Of a stretch of DNA of 64,000 nucleotides, positions 1 through 10,430 are shown piece after piece (the stretch's first letter is position 1; every line of letters starts with the position of its first letter). Below the pieces are notes generated by a model. It was not told the DNA's origin and ran no database searches. It was given only the letters and a program-made list of their open reading frames with translations. Position numbers and translations under genes: made by a program. Origin of the DNA: Amorphophallus konjac (Eukaryota > Streptophyta > Magnoliopsida > Alismatales > Araceae); contig CM040126.1 in the NCBI GenBank assembly GCA_022559845.1, forward strand, positions 126,456,886 through 126,520,885. Reading direction: 5' to 3'.

Positions 1-484
1 ACTCAAAATAGTCAATTGATGATTTGAAAGAGTGTAGAGAGTGAATTTCAAAAAGAGACAACAATATAATAATGCTCCCCCTTGTCTATATGCAGTGACT
101 CACATAAGACTCAACATGATATGCAATACACTGCTCTATATGACTTAACCCATGGTACTGGGCGGAGGACTTGGTCCAAGGACCACCTCACACATGGCTG
201 TAGCAACCAAACATACTTCATCTGCCCTCCAGCCCTGTTCCATTTCATATACCATGATGGTCATGCAAATGACATATGCTGTGCAAGGCAATCTCATTTA
301 TTTAGTGCAAGCAACAGCATAAGAAGAGCATCAAAAATCAACCGAGCAAAACAACAATTTCAGATAGTGAAATTGAAACAAATTTCGGAACTGACCTGAA
401 TTGAGTCCTGGAGTTTTCTTTTTGAGTGCATTGGTTAACCCCTTTTCATTCTTCAGCTTCCAAGGCACACCTGCAAAATGTTGA
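1..484 (-). other. 3' tail after gag; no gene seen
   Basis: Downstream of the gag stop (minus strand) the sequence briefly resembles the gag-pol junction of related elements, then loses similarity near 430. No protease motif (D-S-G-C) or later pol motif is visible. I read this as the scar of a pol deletion. Confidence 0.5.
74..86 (-). promoter_or_regulatory. Polypurine-tract-like motif
   Basis: The minus strand reads GACAAGGGGGAGC, the G-rich motif typical of SIRE-like 3' regions. No TG-starting LTR follows directly within the 73 bases left, so it may be the upstream of two such motifs, as at 35350 and 35007 in the related element. Confidence 0.45.
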
Positions 485-3050
485 TCATTTTAATCCTGCA
501 GGGACCCAAGCAGCTTTGGGTCCTGCATTAGTTCTAACAGGTATTCTAAACATTTTCATAGCAAGATTATCATCCAATTTCATCAGTGAACAGTCATCCA
601 TAGAATGTCAACTTTTCCACAGTATCTACATGAAATGGCTGGTTTTTGGTTCTTATGATACATGTTAACAGCAGGGTGATGTTTATAAACATGTTCATAA
701 GATTTTCTGTTATATGCATGAGCAGTTTGATGCTTGTTCTTAACCATCCAACATTCAGCAGATTTATGGCCTGGCTTCCCACAGTTATAGCATGAAATTT
801 TCACAAAAGGTTTTGCAGGGAATTTGACAAAATGGGGTTTAACATAGTTCTTTTGAACATACCAACAGTCCTTGACTGTATGCCCATTTTTCCACAGTGG
901 GAGCATGCAAAAGAATTTCTTCTATGAAAACTATTTTTACCCCAAGTAGATCTAAACCAGCACTCAGCAGCCTTGTGCCCAGGCTTATTACAGTTGAAGC
1001 ACACAATGTGCTGACTAGAATTGTGTTTAGATCCATATGGATCATAAAAGTGCATGGAAGACCTGGCATGTAGTTTATTGTCTTCTTTCATGATAAAACA
1101 TTCATTCATGAGATGACCATGCTTCCCACAATAATAACATGAGGCATCAGGCTTCCTAGCAACATGGTTTCTATCAAAAGAATTTCTAGAATGTAAAGTT
1201 CCACTAGCATGCTCATCCTTTAACATCAATCCACAATCCTCCATTATGTGACCTCCTTTCCCACAATAATAACATGAACCCTTTTTAATGTGAGTGTGTG
1301 AGAGATCATGTGAATTGTGTGCAGTCTTCTTTACAGCAACAGGAGTGCCTTTTTCCTTTTTCTGTGAAATTTCACTCTTTTTCAGTTTTTGAGTTTGTTC
1401 CATAGTTTTGGGTTTCACAGTGGATTTTTGTGCAGTGAATTGGAAGACAGAAGGAGCAGAGGTTGTGTTCTGATTGGAAGCTTTAACAAAAACAGTGGAT
1501 GTTTTATTCCCATTACTCCTTTTATTTGTCGGACTATAGCCCAATCCCTTTCTCTCAAAGTTAACACTCTTTCCAAGAAGCTTATTCAGATTGTCCTTAC
1601 CTTTGACAAATTTTGATAGAGAAAAGATAAAATCTTTAATCTCAGAATTCAAATCAGCAATTTTAGCCTCATATGTGGACAAATCTGTTTCACAGGAAAT
1701 TACTTGTTGATGCAAGGCATCATTCAGGCTTTTGAGTTTTTCTACTTCTTGTTTTAATTCTGTTTCCTTGTCAGCTTCAGATAGGGACTTGTAAAGATCA
1801 TCAACTTCTTGTTGAAGGGATGTGATAGTAAGCTCATATCCAGCTATTTTCTGTTCACTGCAACTGACATTTCCATTTAACATTAGGTTGATGGTTTTTA
1901 GGCTCTCAATTTCTTGTTCAGCATTCATCAACCTATCAGAACTATCCACACTTACACTCTTGCCTTTTTCAATTGTCATTAGCCTATCTGTCAGCTATGT
2001 GTTTAGGTGTTTCAACTCATTGATTTCCTCTTTCAGTTTACTGTTCTGCTCTAGGAGATCAGCATCAGGCACCCATTCATCTGAGAGAAACTGACATTCA
2101 TGAAACATTTCCTGTTGTTTTTCAGATTGAAGTTTGTCAAGATTTTTCTGAATCTCTGAATTTGTTACTCTATCAGCCTCTAGTTTTTCAGAAATCAATC
2201 TATTTTCTTTTTCAAGATTTATTGATTTGAGTTCAAATTCCTTGAGCTGATTATTGAGTATTTCATTTGCAGATTTCATTTTTTCCAATTCAGAGTTGAC
2301 ACATTCTAATTCTCTCACCAATTTTTCATTTTGAACAATATCATTGTTGTGAGCCTGATCAACTAAGCTCAGCCTTTCCTTTAGTTCAGTAATTTCACAC
2401 ACAAACTCTTGACGCTCCTTTTTGTGTAGAGCAACTTGTTTCATAAGAGATTGTTTTTCAGATTTGAAATTATCTAAGTCTGAACTAATAGAATCACACT
2501 CTGTTATCTATCTTCTGAATATTTCATTTTCAGTTTTCAGAGTTTCAAGATTTTCACCTCCTAGTTTTTCCAGCTTCTTTTTCAGTCTTCTATACCTCTT
2601 ACTCATTTTTTCATGGGAGTGTAACAGATCAGCATAGGCATCTTCCCAGTCATCTAAAGTGAAACTAGAGAAGGGGATGATTATCTTTTCAGCATCTTGG
2701 AGTTCCTCTTGATCACTGCTATGGTTGCTCTCGTTAGCCATCATGCAGTTGTTCTTAATCATCCTCTGAGCTAGCTTCAGCTGATCCAGAATGTCCTTAG
2801 CGGACCTGCAGTCATAAAAATGAGAATGTAGAGCCTTGTCAGTAGCTGCTCTCATCAGGTTAAAGGCTTTCTGATTTTCTCCATATTTTGACTTGTGACT
2901 TTTAGTCCATTTGGACTTTTCCTTTGGCAATCTGTGGGGACCTTGTGAAATTAATTTCCACAGATCCGGATTAATCATTTTCACATAATTGTGAAGACTG
3001 CTAATCCATGAGTTAAAGTTAGAGCCATTGTAAACCGGTGGAGAACCCAT
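485..3050 (-). pseudogene. Decayed copia gag with coiled coil and four zinc knuckles
   Basis: The reading frame starts at ATG 3050 (MGSPPVYNGSNFNSW, the usual SIRE/copia gag opening) and runs on the minus strand. The N-terminal third is a gag capsid-like region. It is followed by an acidic FTLDDWEDAYADLL motif, a long heptad-rich coiled coil (about 2600-1650), then CCHC zinc knuckles such as CYYCGKGGHIMEDC, CYYCGKHGHLMNEC, CFNCNKPGHKAAEC and CYNCGKPGHKSAEC. The frame ends in AWVPAGLK (stop 487-485), like the AWVPKSL ending of the gag at 58456. It is broken by stops near 2508 and 1985, a frameshift near 890 inside a knuckle, and another before the end. Gag would form virus-like particles and bind RNA; this copy cannot without readthrough. 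Confidence 0.8.
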
Positions 3051-3158
3051 GGATTAAATTGGCAAGTAGATTTATGCAGCAAAGAGTAAAGTCAAAAATG
3101 CACCAAGGGACAATAGGATCCTCTGCAGATCGTTGGATCTGATCAATCAGAGAACCTT

Positions 3159-3170
3159 GCTCTGATACCA
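3159..3170 (-). promoter_or_regulatory. Primer binding site
   Basis: The minus strand reads TGGTATCAGAGC, complementary to the 3' end of plant initiator tRNA-Met, two bases from the LTR terminus. It fixes the element's strand and the LTR boundary at 3173. Confidence 0.92.
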
Positions 3171-3539
3171 ATTGATGTGTTCGGTGCAATGTATTCAGAG
3201 GGGGGGGGTGAATGAATACCCTTTAAAAAACTTTCTTCCAATTAAAATACTAGTGCTCAGAACTGCGGAATAAAAGCACTAAGACTAACTGAAGAAAAAC
3301 TAATCCAGTCATCTACTGAACCTGTATACAAATATGAAGTGCGCTCTTAGCAAACATCTAATGTGGGCAGCAATTAGACAGATCATGCAAACACGCAAAA
3401 CCACTGTCAAGCATATAGAATGCGCATCAATGAAATGAACACATATGGAAGATCAACCTATCTCGACCCTACGCATTCATCTAGCGCCAAACACACAAAG
3501 AAGACAAACCACTGCACAAAGGGTTTTTAGGTGGTTCGG

Positions 3540-4075
3540 TCCAACAGACCTACATCCACCCCTCACTCCCAACCGGAGTGAGGCTTCCACTAGTCACACT
3601 AGCACAGCAGACTCAGTCTGCAACAAATGCTGCCAAACAGCTTGACCAGGGGAACAACCTCCCCTCTTCCTCCCAACCGGAGGGAACCACTAGTGACACC
3701 AGTCACTAGCAAACCAGAGACGCAAGTCTCTCTTCCTCCAGACCGGAGGGAACACCTAGTCTTGAAACCCACAAGACTAGAACCGGAGGACCAATCCTCC
3801 CTTCCTCCAAACCGGAGGGGAACCTAGAGACCCAAGTCTCTCTTCCTCTGAACACCAGAGGGAAGCACAAGTGACACTACGTCACCTGCAAATCAGAGGT
3901 CTAGGACCTCTCTTCCTCCCACCCGGAGGGACTCCTGGACTTGAAATCTACAAGCCCAGAACCGGAGGACGAGCCTCCCTTCCTCTAACCAGAGGGAACC
4001 CACAAGTAGCACCCAGCTACTTGCAACCGGAGATAGCGATCTCCCTTCTCCTGAACCAACAGGAGGGACCCCGAC
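3540..4075. repeat. CCGGAGG-containing degenerate tandem repeat in LTR
   Basis: CTTCCTCC and CCGGAGGG(A/G)A recur about every 40-70 bases. Because CCTCC pairs with GGAGG, each unit can form a small stem. The block lies downstream of the TATA box in the direction of transcription, so it would be in the RNA. Confidence 0.75.
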
Positions 4076-4455
4076 CTCTCTACAGAGAATCGGAACAACA
4101 ACAAATGGATAGTTTAAAAGAAAAATGAAACCAGCAACAGAAAGCTGAAAAGATAAAAACAGATGTGGCTCTCGCAGGAGCTGGCTGGCCTGGATTTGAT
4201 CCACGGTCCAGCAGGAACAAATCTTCAGTTGAAGCTTATATCACTCTAGCTCACTCTTCTTCTCTGTTCTCCTTCCTCTACTACTCTTCACACTTCTGCT
4301 ATCTCTATCTCTCGCTCAAATCTCTCTTTCTCTCTCTTTCTCACTCTCTTTCTCTTCTTCTTTTCCTTTTCTTCTTCTTCGTCTGGATCGTGGCTCTCTG
4401 TATTGACTTCACCTTTCGCCCATTCGATCTCGCTTCCCCTTTGGAAGAAGGTTCA

Positions 4456-4463
4456 TATATATA
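4456..4463 (-). promoter_or_regulatory. TATA box of the LTR
   Basis: TATATATA on the minus strand (GCTATATATATGAACC context) lies about 1.3 kb before the primer binding site, with the tandem-repeat U3 region upstream. Inferred promoter of the element. Confidence 0.6.
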
Positions 4464-4689
4464 GCAGGAGCAGCAGCAGCAGCGGCAGCTCCATTGTGTG
4501 ACCTCCACACTTTCAGCCCTAAATATTAGGACCACGTGGCAGTCTCTCAGCAGGCTTCATTCCAGCCTCGGATTCACGTGCTGCCCAGGCACTTGGAAAT
4601 GTTCTTCCTCGAACCTGCAAGGAGATACAAACCATTAACACTGAGGGCCACAATAACTAAAGCTGCACGAGGTATGTGATAGCAGTTCT

Positions 4690-5580
4690 AGATGCTCTAA
4701 GAAAGACACGACATTCAGTGGTGACAAAAATAAACATTACAAGGAGAACGACACGAAGTCACTGTAACAAAACAAGCACTACGACAAGAACGACACGAGG
4801 TAGGATGAGAACAGCACGAAGTGAGAAGGAAACAACACGCGGACATAATAACTAAGAACGACACGAGTACACTATAACAGATCAGACACAACGAAGGGAA
4901 CGACACGAAGTGAGGTTATAAAACAAAAAGAGACACGAGGTCTAGAAAAAGCAACACGAAGATACGAAAATAAAAACAACAAAAACACAAATACTAGACC
5001 AACACGAGGTTACGAGATGCAAAAACAACACGAGGACAAACACGGGCTAACTACAGAAACCGACACGAAGTGGTTGCAAACAAGCAAGACACGAGGTCTA
5101 CGTAAAGCAACACGAAGTGTGGTCAAGGCGAGAAAGACACGAGATCTAATGAGAAAGACCAACATGAAGACAGTGAAAACATCACGAAGTAAAGGACAAT
5201 GACACGAAGTGTAGTGGTGACAAAAACATACACAACAAGGAAAATGACACGAAGACACAACAACAACATTAACCGACACGAAGTAAGTACGACATGGAGA
5301 CAGATGACAGAGACCGTCACGAGTTGAAAAATAACACGAAGATGAAATTGACATGAAGTGAAAACGACACGAAGATGAAGTTGACACGAAGTGAAAACAG
5401 CACGAAGTGAAAACAACACTAAGACGAAGTTGACACGAAGTGAAAACGACACGAAGACGAAGTTGACACGAAGTGAAAACGACACGAAGATGAAGTTGAC
5501 ACGAAGTGAAAACAGCACGAAGTGAAAACAACACTAAGACGAAGTTGACACGAAGTGAAAACGACACGAAGACAATGGAT
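4690..5580. repeat. GACACGAAG minisatellite in LTR U3
   Basis: The 9-10 base motif (A)ACACGA(A/G)GT recurs dozens of times. From 5340 to 5575 it condenses into a higher-order unit, GACACGAAGT-GAAAAC-GACACGAAGA-TGAAGTT, repeated almost exactly. Reading frames through it (for example on the minus strand at 5567-5010) are by-products of the repeat. Confidence 0.9.
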
Positions 5581-5584
5581 GCTA

Positions 5585-6125
5585 CAGTGCAATGTCTAGA
5601 CTTGAAGTTCAGTTGAGTGTACAGACTTCACCAATGAATCACTCACTGTACAGACTTACTATAGCAGTCTGATGTACAGACTTTGATGAACAGTCCAATG
5701 TATGGACTTGTACTGCAAACAACAATGTATAGACTTCATGTAAAAACCCAATGTATGTACATTGAAATCAAAGACCAATGTGCAGACTTGACAGTGAAGA
5801 CTAGTGTGCAGACTTCAAGTTTAACTGTGGATGTACAGACTTGAACATCCAGCAATGTATAGGCTTTCAATGTGAAGACTTGAATATGTGGAAGCTACAG
5901 TGAAAGAGTGTACACACTTGACCGTGAACTCTGCAGCGAATGTATAGACTTCCAGTGAAGGGCGTTGTGCAGACTTTGGCTTGGAACGAAGGTAGGAATG
6001 AGGCTGTATAGACTTGGCCAGAACGTAGGGAAAAACACCAATGTGCAGACATGAACATCCAGCAGTGTATAGACTTCGTGAACAAAATGCAATGCTGACT
6101 GATGTATACACTTGGCAAATAGAGT
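5585..6125. repeat. TGTACAGACTT short dispersed tandem repeats in LTR U3
   Basis: About 25 copies of TGTA(C/T)AGACTT or TGTGCAGACTT are spaced 20-45 bases apart. The spacers vary but the motif is kept, unlike simple slippage. It lies upstream of the TATA box on the minus strand, where enhancer repeats would sit. Confidence 0.85.
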
Positions 6126-6251
6126 AATGCATGAACAAACAATTAGCCACTACGTTAACCCAATCTAGCCATATTCATGAATTAGCTATTCAAACAAACA
6201 GTCAGATATTCAGGCAGTCAAACAGTCATCTATAAGAATCTAGCACACCTC

Positions 6252-7735
6252 AGTGTGACTCATGGTGTGTCAGCCATCATCAAAACCACACAGGGGCACA
6301 ACACCGCCCACTATGCTCATGCCTGCCTGCCTCTCCCAAAGAGTGAGGCAGAGTCGTAACAAAATAAGGACTAGTTGGGGTCAAGCCCATCGACGTGGGT
6401 CCTTTGCCCCTAACCATATGTGCATACACAGACATGCCCTCTAAGTTAGGTCCTCTAACTGGTTTTCCCCTCAGCCAGACTTAGGCTTCAAAGGCGAGGG
6501 GCCCTACGGTAACCAGCTTAAAAATCGTCACATCGTGAACTGCTCTCGACCATGCGGTCAGAATGTGTCAGCACTCAGTAAGCAATGGTCTTAGCCCAGC
6601 CGGTACATGCACGACACTCAGTAAGTTGAGCCTAGTGGAGTACTACTCAGAAGAAGGTCCAACTCACGTACACCTGAAAGGACGAAGTGGCACCACCGGG
6701 TATAGGTAAATGGTCTAAGGCTGGTAACGGAAACCAATGAACACCGGCTAACTAAACTCACGCGCAAATGGACCTCTGCCAGCGATAACCTACATAGGGA
6801 AGAACACACCCTACACCATATGAATCTCATAGGGATGGCCCATGATAGCTTATACAGAAATCCAAGATCACGGTGAATCACGCGGACACCTCTTTCGTGA
6901 AACTGCATTGCATGCGGACACCTCGGGGCAAGAAATGGCGAAGCATGACACCCCAGGGCAGGAAGGGACTGGGCGGTCAACCCCTTAGCCGCCCAGTGGC
7001 TTGGGTGGCCACACCACTGGCCCCCAACACAGGCCCAAGCTGTGTATTAAGTGGCCACCTCTTTGGCCGCCCAGCCCAGGGCAAAATAGAGTCTGGGCAG
7101 CGAAAGTGTTGGCCGCCAAGCAGACTAGAGCGGCTAGACCTCTGGCCCCCAGGAACAGTGCAGGGCGGCCAGCAAACTGACCACCTACAACCTGGGATAG
7201 AGAGGGAATAAACAGGGTAGGGCGGCCAGACCACTGGCCGCCCAACAGACCTGGGCAACTAGGGCTCTGGCTTCCTAGCTCTAGGGTGCAGACGGTCACA
7301 CCCGTGGCCATCTCTTGTCAGGTTTGCGAAAACGGGCCAAACTCCCTACAGAGCTCGATCCCACGCCCCATTCTCCTCGTCGCGAAGGGAAAAACAAGGG
7401 GAATTCATCCCCAAGCATTCCTAGATCAGGAAAACTAAATCCAAACCACAAATCGAGGACCGAACGGCCGAAACCATCGCTCGTCCCAAACATGCACATT
7501 TCCCCCAAAAAAATAATGCACCCACTCTCGACCTCGCCGGACCACGGAGTTGCAAGGAAAGACATGCGAGAGTGCTAGGGTCCGTCCCCCCTACCTTATC
7601 CGAGCTTTTACCATAGAAAACCCCACAAAAATGCCGATCTCCCGCCCGGTCAATTCCAACATCCGCGATCACCTCCGCCTCAACACACGCCACGTCCCTC
7701 GGCTACGTACTCACCGCATGCCGCTGCTGCCCTCC
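6252..7735 (-). repeat. Chromovirus-type LTR, first part (split)
   Basis: Segments align in order with the LTRs at 24185-26598 and 31500-33914: ACTAGTTGGGGTCAAGCCC at 6371 matches ACTAGCTGGGGTCACGCCC at 24931, GGTTTTCCCC and CTACGGTAACC follow in both, and AAAACAAGGGGAA at 7391 matches AAAACAAAGGGGAA. It stops at the insertion at 7736 and resumes at 13342. The first part of the LTR on the left is missing, apparently because the gag-only copia inserted there. Confidence 0.75.
6960..7270. repeat. GGCCGCCC palindrome array in chromovirus LTR
   Basis: Repeated GGGCGGCCAG / CTGGCCGCCC half-sites. One perfect hairpin is at 7220-7243: 10-base stems with a 4-base loop. It occupies the same LTR position as the TCGCGCTAGG hairpin array of the Tekay element (25412-25697) but shares no sequence with it. 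Confidence 0.75.
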
Positions 7736-10308
7736 TGATGGGGACATATGCCCCAATTCCCTCTCACTCGAGACTCGAATGATCATCTGCAACAAGAACT
7801 CGAGTTCATGGTCACATTATGTATTTTTCTTCATTTTTTCAGAGTCATATCCATGTAATTTTTGCTTTTATTGAGTCAAGTACCTAGGTTAGGGAGTTAT
7901 TTATGTAAGTTCTATGTAATTGGGCCTTAGTCCATTAGCTAGGCCCATAGTTTACTCTATAGGATAGGCTTGGTCTTTTGTTTAAATGTCAGGGGCAGTT
8001 TGGTCATGTAAAGAGTTGAGCTCCTATAAATAGGACCCAACTCCCCCCACTTGAAATTAATGTTGAATGAAAGAAAAATTGAGAGTTTTCTATTGTGTTT
8101 CTTATTTGTGGATGTCAATAGCCTAGGGTGGATTCCCTAGAGGGAGTGGATTCTCCCACTTATCTCACTTTCTCTGTAACACCCACTTTCTCTCTCTAGC
8201 TCGCCCCCACTCTCTCTCTAACCTATCCTCCCCCTTCCCAGCATCTCCACATCCCCTCCACATCAGCCCTAACCCGCCACCTCACTCTTCATGTCACCCG
8301 TTTGACCGCCACCTCATCGTGACTCTTCAAATCCACCAACACCCATTCAATTCCCCATTAAGACACCACAGCCCCCTAGACACCTCTCCACTCCCCAACT
8401 CACCCCTTCCCCTTCCCAAGCCAACTCTTCACTATCCTAGGCACCCTTTCCACTTCCCTAGACACCCCTGGCATACCCTAGACCCCCACCTTCAATTCCC
8501 ACCAAAACCACCACCAACTAGGCTGCCACCACCTCTCTCTCCCTACCCCTCCACCAATCTGTGACACTTACACGCATTCCTCTCCACCCCACGCCCATCT
8601 CCCTCTCCCAAGCTCTCCTAGACCACATCACACTCACTCCTCCCTCACAGCCACCCCCCTCTGCACTCCCAGCAGCAACTTCCCACTCCTTCCTCTCTCT
8701 ATTCTCCCTCCTTCTCTCCCCATTTCCCACTAGCTGTCCAAACAGCAACAGCAGTAGAGCAGTCCATCCAGTTGCAGCGCCGCCCTGACCTCCCTTGTGA
8801 AGCTTCTGATGACAAGCCCAGTCTTGGTGGATTCCTCTCCAAACTAGCTTCGCAATGAGAGTTCGAGTGCCCTCATCCGACATCGGAGCTGTTCGGGAGA
8901 GTTGATTCCGTCTGATTGCACAGACTGACTCTGGTGAGCGACCAGAGATGAGTTGCAGAGACCCCCACGACCTCCACACCAAGCTTCTGGACACTCCCTT
9001 CGATCGAGGTGTTTCCCTACAAGTCCTCTTCCAGCACCAGGAAGAAGGAGTCCACTTGGCCACCGGAGCACCCCAGATCAATCATTTTCCACGGAGTGCG
9101 CAGACTGCTCGCCCCCTGCTCAGGTTGGACCACTCCCTGCCTTTGGGTTTTTTGCTACATACTCCGTCCCCAAACTAGATCATCCCTCCTACAGCGCATA
9201 TTAAACACGTCCATGATTAGTTCTATCCCAGTCTTGCCCCTTTCTGTGGTCAGAGGAGTGGACGGCTACCCCGACATCGCCTTGCTATCCTACAGACCCA
9301 GACAGTGCACCCAGCACAGAACAATGATCAGAGCACTAGTATCAGCCCTGCCAGATCACAGAGGGGCCTGCCCTTCCTTCGTCACACCTTGGCCACGTCC
9401 ACGAACAATTCTACACCGGCACCGCCCCCAACAGCGACTGGAGAGTGGACGGCTACCCCAACATCGCCTTGCTGTCCTGCAGATACAAACTGGACAGAAC
9501 CAGACCAGTTCGTGGCTCATGACCCACAGTGACCTGGGCCGACCCTTGGATGGCCTGCGAATCCTATAGTAAGATTTAGACACATCCCCGGTCAGTTATG
9601 CACTGACCCCACCTCCTGTAACGATCGGAGAAGCCCATAGCACCCCCGACACCGGCTTGCTGGCAGTCAGGACCAGACCAGATCACCTGGCCTGGCCAAT
9701 TGAAAGCCCCTCCCTGGGTGGAGGTCAATTTTGTTTGTATTAATCTAATTCCCCCACCCCGGAGTCAACCCTCCTGCGTGAGGCGTAGTGCTGTACTCAG
9801 AGTTATTGCAGGGGAAGCTCCATCGGCGTAGCGTGAGGGAATCCCATAGTTCACCGCTCGCCCACGTCTCCATCCTAGGATCAGTGTCTTCACGCCGATC
9901 AAATATACGTTGAACCCCTCCTTGGTACTATTCTGTTCTTTTAGTATCATTTCTGAGCTCCGTCGGTGAGGAAGAGAGCGCCCGGCCCCGGCCAACCAGC
10001 TTCGTTGAGTGGCCATCGCGGGAGAGAGTGTTAGCGTTATCCGCGCCCCCAAGGTGTGTGGTCTGTCCCATTGATACGGGAGCTTCAAATCTAATGGTGG
10101 GTTTCATCTCAGCCCTACCATTATCCCCAACCTGCAAGGGTCTGGTCCCCGGACTCGACCTTCCATCCCCGAGTCACCCCGAGAAGCGGGACATGCCGAG
10201 TGAACTAGTCCACCAAAATCGAGTCTCTGCCCTTGCTGGTGTGCTTGCAACAATAGGTCCGAGAGTCCCCGTGTCATCCCCGCTGCTCCCCTTGGTCGTG
10301 TCACATCA
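7736..10308 (+). repeat. 5' LTR of the non-autonomous gypsy derivative (2573 bp)
   Basis: Starts TGATGGGGACAT, ends GTGTCACATCA just before the primer binding site. Its opening matches the solo LTR at 13899 (TGATGGGGACAT, then TTTTATTTGAGTCAAGTACC-like text). Its last 620 bases match 12722-13341. The 8200-8760 stretch is pyrimidine-rich, and several open frames there are compositional. Confidence 0.88.
8025..8033 (+). promoter_or_regulatory. TATA box of LTR
   Basis: TATAAATAG at 8025, about 290 bases into the LTR after an AT-rich stretch, followed by a transcribed-looking CT-rich leader. Inferred. Confidence 0.55.
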
Positions 10309-10311
10309 AAT

Positions 10312-10323
10312 TGGTATCATAGC
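10312..10323 (+). promoter_or_regulatory. Primer binding site
   Basis: TGGTATCATAGC, one base off the initiator tRNA-Met complement (TGGTATCAGAGC), three bases after the LTR end. Confidence 0.8.
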
Positions 10324-10430
10324 AAGTAATTGACTTGTCTCCACAAGTCAAGTCCTAGGGCACGCTTGCATTAGAGTCATCATCGGACTGACCCGTGCAT
10401 TGCCCAGCCACCATTGTGATCATTGAGTCT

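Larger units (their letters stand above)
1..6251 (-). mobile_element. Non-autonomous SIRE-like Ty1/copia element (gag only), partial
   Basis: Read on the minus strand, the order is LTR (6251 to 3173), primer binding site (3170-3159), a long gag (3050-485) and then about 400 bases to a polypurine-like motif (86-74), with no protease, integrase or reverse transcriptase between. Gag-only elements with LTRs are known in plants as TR-GAG elements and depend on relatives for enzymes; that label is my inference. The right LTR end is tentatively placed at ACACCTCA (6244-6251), a near inverted match of the other terminus TGATGTGT, and the chromovirus-like LTR sequence continues from there. The other LTR lies off the left edge, so target duplications cannot be checked. 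Confidence 0.7.
3173..6251 (-). repeat. 5' LTR, about 3.1 kb, of the gag-only copia
   Basis: The boundary at 3173 is set by the primer binding site and the TG/CA terminus. Near it is the C-rich segment (G-rich on plus at 3192) common at the U5 end of copia LTRs. The far boundary (6251) is tentative. Three different tandem-repeat blocks fill most of the LTR (3540-4075, 4690-5580, 5585-6125); a TATA box lies at 4463-4456. Confidence 0.65.

Noticed and set aside
3159..3170. tRNA-like match
   Set aside because: Only the 12-base complement of a tRNA 3' end (primer binding site), not a tRNA gene; same for 10312, 31486, 39961, 44069 and 56622.
5010..5567. 185-codon Phe/Ser/Val-rich minus-strand frame that looks membrane-like
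   Set aside because: Product of the GACACGAAG minisatellite read on the other strand; parallel frames exist in other phases.
8300..8800. Proline/leucine-rich frames
   Set aside because: C/T-rich LTR composition; no conserved motif, and the equivalent part of the solo LTR is open in different frames.
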